64,000 nt of DNA from Zingiber officinale (Eukaryota > Streptophyta > Magnoliopsida > Zingiberales > Zingiberaceae), in the NCBI RefSeq assembly GCF_018446385.1, contig NC_055991.1, positions 115,487,794-115,551,793 of the forward strand, given 5' to 3'. Under the pieces are notes generated by a model. The model saw nothing but the letters and a program-made list of their open reading frames with translations. It did no database searches and was not told where the DNA came from. Position numbers and translations under genes: made by a program. Shown here one piece after another: positions 1-11,359 of this stretch. Each line of letters starts with the position of its first letter. Position 1 is the stretch's first letter.

Positions 1-9
1 TTCTTTCAC

Positions 10-3000
10 ATGCGGGTCACCAACCGTCACTACGACGAGTTCACTGAGTTTCGTCAGGGCAACCTATCAGTTGAGGAAGCCATGAAGAAATTCAACAGGT
101 TGGCTCGTCTATGCCCTGAATTAGCACAGAGAAGGAACGAATCGGTTGATGCTCAAGATGCTGACGGAAATAGCAATGAACGTGGCTGGTGGCGTTCATA
201 GGCCACAAACCACAGAAGAATTAGTGAGCAGTGCTCTAATCACTGAGCATTACCAGAATAGCATCAAGCAGCAGAAGCAAGTCCTCTCAGAAGCTAAAGG
301 TCAAGGAGGCTCAGGCACTCAGAAACAGCAGGGCCATAGCTCCCATGGCTCTAATTGGAAAGGGAACTCCAGCAACAAGCGCAAACCAGGGAGTTACCCA
401 AGCAGCTCAGTTATCCAAAGTGTGCTACTTGTGGGAAATTCCATCCTGGAGTTTGTCGTAAGGGCACACGAGGATGCTTTGAATGCGGACAGGAAGGGCA
501 TATGGCCAAGCAGTGTCCAAACAAGACCAGTCTTCCTCAGCCACAGCCGATTCAGTATGGAGGCCAGCCAGCTCAGTTACATCAGATGCAGGCCGCTTTA
601 GATGGTCCACATATCAGCCAGAGCAGATTAGAAGCCCCTCCAGCTATGACCAATGCGAGGATCTACTCACTCACCAGAGAGGACGCAGCAAATGCCTTGA
701 CAGTTGTTACAGGTCATATTAGTATTTTACAGCAAAGTACAACTGTCTTATTCGATACTGGGGCAACCCATTCATACATATCCAGGGCATTTGCTAAGAA
801 TTTAGCAGTACCTCCAGAGGTACTCAGTAGCCAGTTCCTTACGACGTTACCCTCAGGAGAAATCATGGCATCTACGCACTGGCTCAGAGCAGTGCCGGTC
901 ACTATAGCAGACAAAGAGCTCTTTTGCGATCTGATAGTGATTAATATGACCGACTACGACGTCATCTTTGGGATGGACTTCTTGATCAAATACGGTGCCT
1001 CCATCGAGTGCCGTAAACAGAAAGTTATATTCCAACCTGAAGCGGAAGCACAGTTCGAATTCGTCGAAGAACCCAGGAGAAAGGCCAAGAAGTTTCTCTC
1101 AACTATAAAGGCACAGAGGTTGATGGATTCAGGATGTATGGGGTTCTTAGCACATGTAGTCAGCACCAGTCAGGACAAGGACCAACAGCTAGCAGAGGTC
1201 TGAGTCGTATGTGACTACCCAGCAGTCTTCCCTGAAGAGTTACCAGGCCTAGCACCAAACAGGGAGATCGAATTTGAGATAGAGCTCATTCCCGGTACCA
1301 ATCCTATCTCCAAAGCACCTTACCGCATGGCTCCAGCAGAACTGAAGGAACTTCATGAGCAACTACAGGAGCTGCTTGACAAGGGCTTCATCCGTCCTAG
1401 TCACTCACCATGGGGAGCACCTGTATTGTTCGTGAAGAAGAAAGACGGGAGCATGCGCCTGTGTATAGACTACCGGGCACTGAACCAAGTCACAATCAAG
1501 AACAGGTATCCTCTTCCCATAATAGATGACCTGTTTGATCAGCTAAAGAGAGCAGCAGTGTTCTCTAAAATAGACCTCAGATCAGGTTATCATCAGGTGA
1601 AGGTTAAAGAAGGGGACATACCCAAGACAGCATTCAGGACTAGATACGGACATTACGAGTTCGTAGTCATGCCCTTTGGCGTGACAAATGCTCCAGCTAC
1701 TTTCATGGACCTTATGAACAGGGTATTCAGAGAATATTTAGATAGGTTCGTTATCGTGTTCATCGATGACATCCTTATCTATTCCAGAACTCAGGAAGAA
1801 CACGTAGAGCACCTGAAAACAGTATTGCAGACCCTTTAGCAGAATCAGCTGTACGCCAAGTTCACCAAATGTGAATTTTAGCTAGATCAGGTGTCCTTCC
1901 TGGGTCGCATCATCTCAAAGGATGGTATCATGGTAGACCCCAGTAAGATAGAAGTTGTGAGCAACTGGAAAAGACCCAAGAACGCCAGTGAGATCAGAAG
2001 CTTTCTGGGATTAGCAGGTTACTATAGGAAATTCGTAGAGGACTTCTCCAGGATAACCTCCCCACTGACAGCTCTTACCAGAAAGAATAGAAAATTTCAG
2101 TGGACAGTCAGCGAGCTGAAAAGGAGATTGACCAGTGCACCTATTCTGACTCTACCAGAGAACGCAGATAGCTTTGACATATATAGTGATGCCTCGAAGT
2201 TGGGACTAGGAGCAGTGCTGATGTAAGATGGCAAGGTGATCGCCTATGCCTCCAGACAACTTAAGGATTATGAGAAGAACTATCCTACTCATGACCTTGA
2301 GCTTGCAGCAGTGGTGTTCGCTCTCAAGATTTGGAGACATTACTTGTATGGAGCTCAGTGCAGAGTATATACAGATCATCAGAGTCTGAAGTACTTCTTC
2401 ACTCAGAAGGATCTGAATATGCGACAGCGCAGATGGCTAGAACTGGTCAAAGACTACGACATAGATATCCTCTACCACCCAGGAAAAGCGAATAGGGTAG
2501 CAGACGCCCTCAGCAGGAAGTCCAGCGCTACCCTATTATCTCTAGCAGCCATGTCACCACCCCTACAGAAAGAGATCACAGATTTCAGTCTCGAACTCAT
2601 AGTCGGACAGCTCTCTACTATGACCTTAGAGTCGACCTTGCTTGGTGACATCCAGACAGCTCAGGAACAGGATCCTGAAATTCAGAAAATCAAGCAAGGA
2701 TTAGCAGGAATAGAAAGCGGAGAGTTCAGAGTGTCCGCTAGAGGGGTGTTGTATTTTGGCGACAGATTATGTGTTCCAGATCAGGAGGAACTCCGAAGGA
2801 AGATTTTAGATGAGGCTCACAAGACTCCCTATGCGATGCATCCTGGCTCCACCAAAATGTACCAGGACTTGAAGAAACATTTTTGGTGGCCTGGGATGAA
2901 GAGAGACATCGCTCGATATGTCTACACCTGCCTCACCTGTCAGAGGGTCAAGGCAGAACATCAGAGACCAGGGGGAGTTTTGCAGCCCATTCAGATCCCA

Positions 3001-4053
3001 GAATGGAAGTGGGAAGACATTTCTATGGATTTTATAGTGGGATTACCCAGAACCACGAATGGTTTTGATACCATCTGGGTAATAGTCGACAGATTGACTA
3101 AATCAGCCCACTTCTTAGCTATCAGGATATCCTACTCCATGGAACAGCTAGCTTAGTTGTATCTCAAGGAGATCGTTAGATTACATGGAGTCCCACGAAC
3201 CATTATTTCAGACAGAGACAGCAGGTTCACGTCACACTTCTGGGAGTGTGTACAGACAGCTTTGGGCACGAAGTTAAAGTTTAACACAGCCTTCCATCCG
3301 CAGACAGATGGACAGACGGAGCGAGTAAATCAGGTACTCGAGGATATGCTCCGAGCATGTGCCCTAGATTTCAAAGGAAGTTGGTGCAAATATCTGAGTC
3401 TAGCAGAATTTGCATACAACAACAGCTATCAGGCCACTATCGGCATGGCACCTTACGAGGCTCTCTATGGGCGGAGGTGTAGATCTCCAATCTGCTGGTA
3501 TGAGAGTGGTGAACAGAAAGAGCTAGAAGTGGCAGATACCACAGCAGCTATACAGCAGATCCGCCAGAGGATAGAGACAGCTCAGAGCCGCCAGAAAAGC
3601 TATGCTGATACACGGCGCAGACCTTTAGAGTTCTCAGTTGGGGATTCAGTGTTCCTCAGAGTAGCTCCCATGAAGGGAGTAATGCGGTTTGGGAAAAAGG
3701 GCAAGCTAAGTCCCAGATATGTGGGACCATACCTTATCAGCAGAAGAGTGGGCAAGGTAGCATATGAGCTAGAGCTACCCCAGGAAATGTCAGCTGTCCA
3801 CAATGTATTTCATGTCTCTATGCTGAAGAAGCATACCCCAGATGCCACCCAGGTGATTGAGCCCCAGTCGGTACAGATCCGCGAAGACCTCAGCTATGAC
3901 AGTCGGCCTATTCAGATAATAGACCGAGCAGTTAAGAAATTGTGAAACAAGGAAGTACCATTAGTCAAGGTTATTTGGCACAGTCACACAGCAGAAGAGG
4001 CAACTTGGGAGGCAGAAGCCAGCATGAGACAGAAGTACCCAGAATTATTCTAA
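10..4053 (+). pseudogene. Ty3/gypsy gag-pol polyprotein, multiply broken
   Basis: Frame 1 carries most of the polyprotein. A gag fragment at 10-140 shifts to frame 2 at about 130-350 and back to frame 1 by about 400. Visible motifs: zinc knuckle CFECGQEGHMAKQC (475-516), protease DTG (754-762), reverse transcriptase FIDD (1759-1770), RNase H (about 2176-2520), integrase HHCC zinc region (about 2836-2960), integrase core with D near 3026, D near 3211 and E near 3340, a GPY/F region near 3703, and a chromodomain-like tail at about 3890-4053. In-frame stops lie at 1201 (TGA), 1837 (TAG), 1879 (TAG), 2224 (TAA), 3154 (TAG) and 3943 (TGA). Several look like C-to-T changes, as expected for a methylated, silenced copy. 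The natural end is TAA at 4051-4053. Confidence 0.92.
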
Positions 4054-4347
4054 GTTCGAGGACGAACTTTTTATAAGGTATGGGGGATTGTAATGCCCGA
4101 AAAATCTCAAAACTATTTTATAAATATTCTATGATTTTTCTGGAATTTTAGGATATTTTTACAGAATTTTTAGAGTAGCGAAGGTAGCAAAAACAAATAG
4201 AAAACGAAAACGGCCTAAACGGAGAATTGAACACGAGACCTATGGTTTACGGATAATGTTAGTAACCAGTTGAACCCAGCAGGGCCGTGCTGAAAGGAAA
4301 GGGAGGCAATTAAATTTATATTAGAGTTGGGCGAATTAATCCTTTAA

Positions 4348-4355
4348 TATAAATA
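4348..4355 (+). promoter_or_regulatory. Putative TATA box of the Ty3 LTR
   Basis: TATAAATA lies 260 bp into the LTR, followed by GC-containing sequence and a pyrimidine-rich stretch. This is the usual place for the LTR promoter. Transcription is not shown. Confidence 0.5.
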
Positions 4356-5862
4356 GGGAGGAATTAAGTGAAGAGTTATTTTTTTTGGATCGTAACTTTT
4401 CTCTCCTCAAACCCTCACCGCCGACTCCCCCTTCTCCTCTCCTTCTCTCGGCGCCAACCACAAGCAAGGTTAGGGTTCCGTCCAAGGGCACTTTCCGGCG
4501 ATGACTTCGACACGAGGACGCTCCCCTCCGCGAGAAGAACGCTTAGACGCGAGAAGATCGTCGAAAGGATCGTCTCCTCCTGAAATCTAGCGATTAGAAT
4601 CGTAAGAAAATCCGAACAGGAGGTAAGAAACCCCTCACCTGCAGTATAAGTGGCTTTTCGTACGATTGAATGTTTTTAAATTAGCTATATGTAGACTTTT
4701 CGACGCATAGGGTGTATTTAACCCTCCTTTTTAGGTTTAGGGATCTAGTTGAGCACCTCTAGATGGGCCAGACACGTTTTCTCCTTTCAGTTGGAGATTC
4801 TAGACGTTTTCGGGTGCTTAGAGGTGGTCTCCCTAATAGAGAGGAGAGTTGGAGCACACCAAGTGTTCGATAAAATGCTTAGCTCAGTAAAATGCTGCAG
4901 TAGACATTTCTAATAGCTCAGTAAATGCAATAGAAGCATTTAAATAGTTTAGTTAGTCTTGCTACAGCTTATATGGGGCTACGGTCCAATGGGTGGGCAC
5001 CCACAGTCGCCTCTAGGTTCAGATAACCTAGTAAAAGCAAGATAAATTAATTAGCTATGATTCAGTATTTTATTTTCAGTAGGGGCACTGTACAGGATTA
5101 GATATCCATTGGGCTGGGCTCCCATAGTCGGTCCCTAGGTTTAGATAACCTAGTAAACCCTACTAAATGCGGGACTTGCAAACCCGGGTCTAGCTAGGGA
5201 TGCGCGCACAGCAAGTACAGTTGTCGGGCCCAAACAGCAGCATGATTACTATTTTCACTTATTATGATAATAGCTTTCAAACTCGTAATCTAGTTATGTG
5301 AATATAGTGTTAGCTCAGTTTTAGTTTCAGTTTAGTTCTCCTAGTTGATACCATGAAATAGCTCCATGCTTAGATTTTATTATGCATGCCATGTTTCAGT
5401 ATTTATGCCATGTAACTTCAGTATGCCATGCTTTAACAAATTCAGTGCATGTTTTTAAATAGCATTCTTTAAAAACATGTTTGCATCGTTGCATGTTTTA
5501 GTGAGGTAGTTGGTTTCTTACTAAGCTTAAAGCTTACAGATACTATTTTCCCTTATACTGCAGATGAAGGTAAAGGGAAGATGGACTAGCAGAGGAAGCT
5601 GGAGGTCAATGCAGAGATGGTGTGTGTGGCAGGAACCTGGAACGAAGATCCTTAGGGAGTTTAGCAAATTAAGAACTTAGTTTCTTTTCTTAAGATACCT
5701 TTATGCATTTCTAGTGGCTTAAATGCTATAAATTAATAAACCTCGCACTATATCATGTTAGAATGCTAGTTGATAGATATTAGAACGTTTTTCATGCATT
5801 ATATAATTGTTGTGTGAGATTTTGGCACGAACAAGTGCTGAAATCCGGGGCTCTGATTCGAA

Positions 5863-6170
5863 ATCAGAAACCTGATCGATCTATAGATCGATCGGAAGTG
5901 GGTTGTGCCACTGGATCGGTCAGCTGACCGATCCAGTCGCGAACAGAGAGTTAGCAGAGAGTACAGAAGCTCACTGATCGGTCAGCCGACCGATCAGTGA
6001 GCCACTGGATCGGTCTACCGACCGATCAATGTACTCCTGGATCGGTCGGTAGACCGATCCAGCTGGATCGGTCAGCCGACCGATCCAGAGTTTTTCTCCG
6101 TGCTGGTATCAAGCTGGATCGATCACTGGATCGATCCGACAGCCCAATCGATTCATGGATCGATTGAAAT
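5863..6170 (+). repeat. Array of GATCGGTC-type palindromes in the Ty3 LTR
   Basis: Seven or eight short inverted repeats lie head to tail, most of the form CTGGATCGGTC-(3-6 nt)-GACCGATCCAG, for example near 5921, 5973, 6003, 6037 and 6061. The last ones use GATCGATC (about 6115-6165). Each can fold into a 10-12-bp stem. The same plan with a changed base pair occurs in the solo LTR at 38470-38830. Confidence 0.85.
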
Positions 6171-6383
6171 GCCTGATTACAGCTAGTAGGACATCCGAGA
6201 GGCATAGATTATCTTCTCTAGCATGTGTACAACTCCTAGGTACACCTAGAGTATTAAGTTCAGATTTTACAGTAATCAGTTTAGTAAAATTTTAATCAAT
6301 CCAGATTTCCGCAATAGTAATTTAGCACAGCATAATGTAGCGATCGGCCTCACAGCCTAGTCAGTAGAAGGCGGGTCGTTACA

Positions 6384-7236
6384 GGTAAACTAACTTGCTT
6401 TTGAGGTCTACAAATTAAAAAAAACTAATGAAAAAAATTATGTTTACCAACAAAAATATATTAAGGAATTACTTAAAAAATTTGGAATAGAAAACACCAA
6501 AGAAATAAAAACTCCAATGGCCACTAACACAACCTTAGATAATAACTCAAATTGAAAACCAATTGACCTAAAATATTATAGAAGTGTCATAGGTAGCCTT
6601 CTATACTTGACTGAAAGTTGACTTGATATTTTATTTGCAGTTAGTATGTGTGGTAGATATCAAACTTGTGCTAAAGAATCTCATTTAACTAACGTAAAAA
6701 GAATTTTCAGATATCTAAAAGGAACTTCAAATGTAGGAATTTGGTATGCTAGAACACCCAATTTTGAACTCATAGGCTACTCTGACTCAGCCTATGTTGG
6801 TTGTAAACTAGATCGGAAAAGTACAAGTGTTGAATGTCAGTTACTTTGCCCATCACTTGTCAGCTGGTTTAGTAGAAACTAACACTGTGTTACCTTATCT
6901 ACTACTGAGGCAAAATATATAGCAATAGGAGAATGTGTTGCCCAATTATTATGAATGATAAACACTCTAAAAGATTTCAATTTAAACTTTACAAAAATGA
7001 AAGTATTAATTGACAATGTTAGCTCAATTAATTTAACAAAAAATCCTGTGCATCATTCAAGAACCAAATACATTGAAATTAGACATCACTTTATCAGGGA
7101 TCATGTCACTAAAGGTGACATTAAACTCAATTACATTAAGTCCAAGTCAAACTTAGCTGACATATTCACCAAATCCCTCCCTTAAAATGAATTTAGCAAC
7201 CTACGACGTCAGTTAGGAATGTGGTTAATAGACTAG
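6384..7236 (+). pseudogene. copia reverse transcriptase C-terminus and RNase H, degenerate
   Basis: Frame 1 shows the end of copia reverse transcriptase, RNase H with the Y-S-D-S-A-Y motif (about 6778-6796) and the terminal region with KYIEIRHHF (about 7059-7090) and ADIFTKSLP (about 7159-7184). These are hallmark copia sequences. The reading is broken by stops (6402, about 6556, 6622, 6880, 6952 and 7183) and one frameshift near 6425. The first codons after 6384 already match the reverse transcriptase, which fixes the Ty3 insertion inside this domain. Confidence 0.88.
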
Positions 7237-8682
7237 GACCAATATTTTCAATATTATTTTCAACATTTTCAAATTCTAAGGAAAATTCTTTATTTATTTT
7301 TCTCAAAATTCCCTTATTTTTAGAATTTTCAAAATCAATTTTAGCTTTAGCCTAAATCGAACCCATAGAAAGCATGCTCCTATAGATTTAGGACTTGAGC
7401 ATCTCACCAACGCATTAGGGTTCCCTTGTTTGTATATTCCAAATTTAGAAAAGGGTGAGATATATAGGTAGCTTGTCTGGACTTAAGATGCTTATATCAG
7501 TGCATCAACATAAGTCTGAGCGTTAAATACCAACTCTACAGCAATCGGGTTAAGTAATCCAAGTTAGTCAAACACTAACAGGATACAAAGACCAAACCTG
7601 ACTAACCAAGTAAACACTTCTATCTTCTGATAGTTAGTTAGTAATTAACGGTTAGACAGTTAAGGACAATTTATAGTTTATTAGATTATTTTAAAGTAAT
7701 CTAAAGTTCAGGGGGAGGACAAATAAATCAACTTTTTGAAAACATTCCATTTTTTCAATTTTCATTTTTAAAATTATTACATGTCTTTAAAAAATATTTT
7801 GAAAATTATCTTAATTTTTTCAAACTACTTTAAAACAATGTTGCAACATTTAGTATTTTAACTTTTGTTTTGGAAAACTTTAACCTTAAATCTTTTAAAG
7901 TTTTTTGGGGGAACTCAACATTTTTTAATTTTTTTTTAGAAAACCTTAAAGTTTCTAAAGTTAGTATTTTTTTAAAAGTATTTTCAACTTTATCAGTGAA
8001 AATACTAGTATCCAGTGTTTTAAAATTTATTTTGAAAAATATCTTTAAAAAAAATTCTGCTTTACAAGATGTATTGAAACACTTAGAAAAAGTTTTTGAA
8101 AAGGTTCTTTTCAAAATTTATTTTTGCAATTCTTAAATAAGTAACGCTGAGTGATTTCAAAATTATCTTGGAGCGTATTTTAACATATGTTGCAAAATAT
8201 TTATGGTTATACATTTTTTTCCCTCCCTCAAAGTAGCCCTGAGAAATCTTTAAAATCTGCTTTACAAGATATCTTGAAAACACCTTGAAAAAGTTTTTGA
8301 AAATGTTCTTTTTAAAACTTTTTTTTTTAACTTTGAAATTTTTAAGTTGTTTTTGAAAGGCTAAGTGGTTTCAAAACTATCTTTAAACATATTTTTGTAA
8401 AATATATATTTTAACAAGTTTTTTATGGTTAACATTTTTTTCCTCCCTCAAAAGAAATCCTGAGAATTATTGTAAAAATGTTTCTTACTTTCTCTAGCAA
8501 ATTTCTTTTTGTCTACTCATATTTTTTTGATGAATATCAAAGGGGGGGTTAAGGGGTTAAGTTGAAACAAATCGAATCGAAATCTAGAAAACTTAAACCA
8601 TATCATACTTAAACCATATCATGTGATTGTATTTTTCCCCCTAACTTAACCCAAGTTGTCATTGTATCAAAAAGGGGGAGAT
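7237..8682 (+). other. AT-rich non-coding 3' region of the copia element
   Basis: This is low-complexity T-rich sequence with runs of TTTTT and short repeats such as 'TTTACAAGAT-TTGAAAACACCTTG', found twice near 8060 and 8263. It contains two G-rich purine tracts (about 7713 and 8541) before the functional-looking polypurine tract at 8671. The short open frames here are low-complexity and not credible genes. Confidence 0.7.
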
Positions 8683-8786
8683 TGTTGGTGTGGTTTGCAC
8701 TAATGGTCTAACTCGGGTTTTGATGAATAACAAGTAAGTTAATGTAGGCCTTGTTGTGATCTAACCACTTGATTAAGTGTGCAAGA

Positions 8787-8990
8787 AATCTATCTAGGTC
8801 GATAGGCCGATCGGATAGCTGATACGAAATCCAGCTAGGTTGACGGGCCGACCGGATAGCTGGTACGAAACCCAGCAAGGTCGACAGGCCGACCGAATAG
8901 CTGGTACAAAGTCCAGCTAGGTCAACAGGCCAATTGGATAGTTGGCACGAAGTCCAAATAGGTCATCGAGCTGATCAGATGTCTGGCAAA
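8787..8990 (+). repeat. Hairpin-forming ~47-bp tandem repeat in the copia LTR
   Basis: Four to five units follow one another, each built as an outer stem such as CCAGCTA...TAGCTGG around an inner pair such as GGTCG...CGACC. The clearest units are 8831-8863 and about 8872-8903. The later units are partly decayed. The same two-layer plan occurs in the solo LTR at 37972-38442. Confidence 0.75.
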
Positions 8991-9247
8991 CTAGTAAGTT
9001 AAAGTAAGTCAATGAAGGAGAGTGATCAAGTGAGGACGCATCCCGGTTAAAGGGATAGTAGGTGTCAGTCTAGTTTATTTGGGATCCCTAAATTGAGATC
9101 TTGAATAGTTCATGGTCCTGGAAGGATAGGAATTAATTATTACTATGTATTAAACTATCGTAATACTTATTTTGCAGGGTATTTTTTGGACTAACATTGT
9201 TTTGCAGGGCAAAGAGAAAAAAATTTACCTTCGAATGAACAGTGTCT

Positions 9248-9325
9248 GAAGGCGCCTTCAAGCAATGAAGGCGCCTTCATACTGTTCATAGAAGGCGCCT
9301 TCCATGCTATAGAAGGCGCCTTCCA
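9248..9325 (+). repeat. GAAGGCGCCTTC palindrome cluster
   Basis: Four near-identical 12-bp palindromes centred on GGCGCC lie within 78 bp of the copia LTR, with a weaker fifth near 9393. Similar GGCGCC clusters occur in the LTRs of the unrelated gag-only family (35925-36085 and 41330-41425). Confidence 0.8.
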
Positions 9326-9943
9326 CAAGATAAAATTTTGGTGGCGCAACGGATAAGTGTCGGGCTACTCGGGATCAAACTTGCCTCATTAGAGGCGCCT
9401 TATATGTTCTATTTAAGGCTGCTCGTCCAAAGCTTCTTCAACAACTGAAATACGAGCTACCGCGCATCCGATTGAACTTCCGACTGCTCTAGACTTCTGC
9501 TACGACTCTGCTGAAAAGTTGTTGCACCCGACAACTGCTCCAAGGACTTCTGATCGCGATCGGCAGATCAACATCGACATGAGCGCTCCCACTTCGATCT
9601 CCAAAGTGTCGGTAAATTTTTTTTGTGTAATTAAATACTGCAAAAGGACAAGTGCAGGGTGTTGCACTTGCTCTAACTTTCGTTGTACTTCGATTCCCTC
9701 TTTCGGAGGTACCGGAAAAGGTTTATAGTGAATTACCCATCGATAGGTCCGCGGAACCTGGGTCTTGGAGTAGGAGTCGCCGAAGGCTCCGAACCAAGCA
9801 AACTGCTTGTGTTCCTCTTGTGCCTACTTTTCATGTTTTTCTTTTCCACTGCGTTCGCACTCTGATTTTAAAATGACGAAAAGAGAGTTTTTGAAAATCA
9901 TGTGATTCACCCCATCCCCTCTCACATGCGACTCAATCCAACA

Positions 9944-11359
9944 CGTTGTATTATAAATCATATTAATATATAACATGATTAGAGGGAATTACAACATATT
10001 TTGAAACGACTTACCATCGAATGGTTTGTGGAAAATGATATTTGGCAAGTTTTCTGCAAATTTTATAACAAAAAAAATAGTAATAAATGGTTTATTGAAG
10101 TCTGCAAGTAGCTGCTACGTGTAGCAGTTAACTGTATAAGTAACTGCTACAACGTGTAGTAGCTAGCTGTCGAAGTAGCTGCTAAACATTTTAGCATAAA
10201 TCATATAATTGAAACGACTTACCATCGAATGAAATGTGGGAAATTGAAGCTCCCTAAATTGACAAGTTTGCTGCAAAATATATAACCAATAAAATTAAAT
10301 ATTATCAAAAAAAAAATAATTAAGATTATAAGATAGTACGTTGTCCCCTTTAGCAGCTACTGTCGATAAGCTACTACACGTTGTAGCAGCTACTGCCGAT
10401 TAGCTGCTACAACATGTAGCAGTTACTCTATAGTAGCAACTTTATGTTGTAGCTGCTACAACATAAAGTTGCAGCTACTACCGATTAGATGCTATAACGT
10501 TGTAGTAGCTATTGTTGATTAAAAACAATTTAAATAATTTTTTTCTAAGTTGATATACATAACAAAAATATTTTTAGGGGTAATATCTGCTATAAAATGT
10601 AGCTGCTACAAAAATGAGTTATCAAGTGGTAGCTACACGTTGTAGCAGCTACATGGATAGTTAGTTGCTACAACTTGTAGCAGCTAACTATCCAAGTGGT
10701 TACAGGCGTTTGTAGCAACAATAACCAACTCGCTGCTACAACGTGCACTAGCCAGCTTGACAATACATTGACAGGTGATTTATAATAGATAAATCCAGTT
10801 TTTATTTGTCCCTTATAGCAGCTACTGCCAATTGGCTGCTACACGTTATAGCAGCTAGTGTCGATTAGTTGTTACAATGTGTAGTAGCTACTCGATATTA
10901 GCTGCTACACCCTGTGTAGCTTGACAAGATATTTATAGCAATTTTATAAAATATTTACACCATCTAGGCAAAATTAATGGTGTAACTTAAATTGCAATCA
11001 GTTTTACAATAATTTTACACCACCAACTTATCATTAATTCAGTGAAGGAATAATAGCATAAGATTTAGAGTAGAAGGAAAACCATCTGTAATAAGTAATA
11101 ACCGCTCAACGAGAGTTTAGTCAACCTAGCCTCATAACTCAAAGGGCAAGTTGTTAGAACCTACAACAAAGCAGATAATTTTAAGCCAAAATTTATCAGG
11201 ATACAGTAATAGAGTTAAATAAAACTTTGAAAGTACTAGCTATAGATGTCAAATCTTATTCATATGATTCGTCATCGTTGGTATTATCTTTATCTGTAGC
11301 AGTTGATCTGGCAATCGACTCGTCATCAAATTTACTATTAATGGATAAAAATCATTGAT
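9944..11359. repeat. Palindromic TAGCWGCTA repeat array, left block
   Basis: From about 10080 to 10960 the motif GTAGCTGCTACAACGTTGTAG and close variants recur, separated by 10-60 bp of AT-rich sequence. Each pair of half-sites is an inverted repeat around AACGTT or AACGTG. The text near 9985-10070 resembles the unit repeated three times at 13861-15830. 10961-11359 is AT-rich without a recognised feature. Confidence 0.75.

Larger units (their letters stand above)
1..6383 (+). mobile_element. Ty3/gypsy LTR retrotransposon (Tekay-like chromovirus), 5'-truncated by the window edge
   Basis: The element holds a degenerate gag-pol region (about 10-4053), a purine-rich tract ending near 4087, and a 3' LTR starting TGTAATGCCC at 4089 and ending TTACA at 6383. 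Domain order is gag, zinc knuckle, protease, reverse transcriptase, RNase H, integrase, with a chromodomain-like C-terminal tail, which is the Ty3 order; the tail places it near the Tekay/Del clade from family knowledge. The 5' LTR lies outside the window. The base right after the LTR (6384) falls inside a copia reverse-transcriptase frame, so this element jumped into an older copia element. Multiple stops show it is inactive. Confidence 0.9.
4089..6383 (+). repeat. 3' LTR of the Ty3/gypsy element (2295 bp)
   Basis: The start TGTAATGCCC follows a G-rich tract at 4081-4086, and the end is TTACA, forming the short inverted terminal repeat TGTAA/TTACA. Inside are a TATA box (4348-4355), a roughly 125-bp partial duplication (about 4976-5158, two copies sharing 'GATAACCTAGTAAA'-like text), and a palindrome array near the 3' end (5863-6170). 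The 5' LTR is outside the window, so its age cannot be estimated here. Confidence 0.85.
6384..9943 (+). mobile_element. Ty1/copia element (Sirevirus-like), 3' part
   Basis: Coding sequence begins in reverse transcriptase exactly at the Ty3 insertion point and runs through RNase H to about 7236. A 1.4-kb AT-rich non-coding stretch follows, then a polypurine tract AAAGGGGGAG (8671-8680) and a 3' LTR (8683-9943). The long AT-rich spacer before the polypurine tract is typical of Sirevirus-like plant copia elements. The 5' part lies beyond the window, on the far side of the inserted Ty3 element. Confidence 0.82.
8683..9943 (+). repeat. 3' LTR of the copia element (1261 bp)
   Basis: It starts TGTTGG directly after the polypurine tract and ends CCAACA, a perfect 6-bp terminal inverted repeat. 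It contains a hairpin-forming tandem repeat (8787-8990), a GAAGGCGCCTTC palindrome cluster (9248-9325) and a TATA-like CTATTTAAGG near 9409. The next five bases are CGTTG; the matching target copy would lie outside the window. Confidence 0.8.

Noticed and set aside
4368-4583. 71-codon frame in the Ty3 LTR
   Set aside because: Lies just after the TATA box in the LTR leader; no motif and not conserved in retrotransposon coding sequence.
8787-8990. Possible CRISPR-like regularly spaced repeat
   Set aside because: Units are diverged tandem hairpins in a plant LTR, with no unique spacers or cas genes.
9338-9390. tRNA-like text TGGCGCAACGGATAAGTG
   Set aside because: Resembles an A box but no matching B box, anticodon arm or acceptor stem follows; it lies inside the copia LTR.
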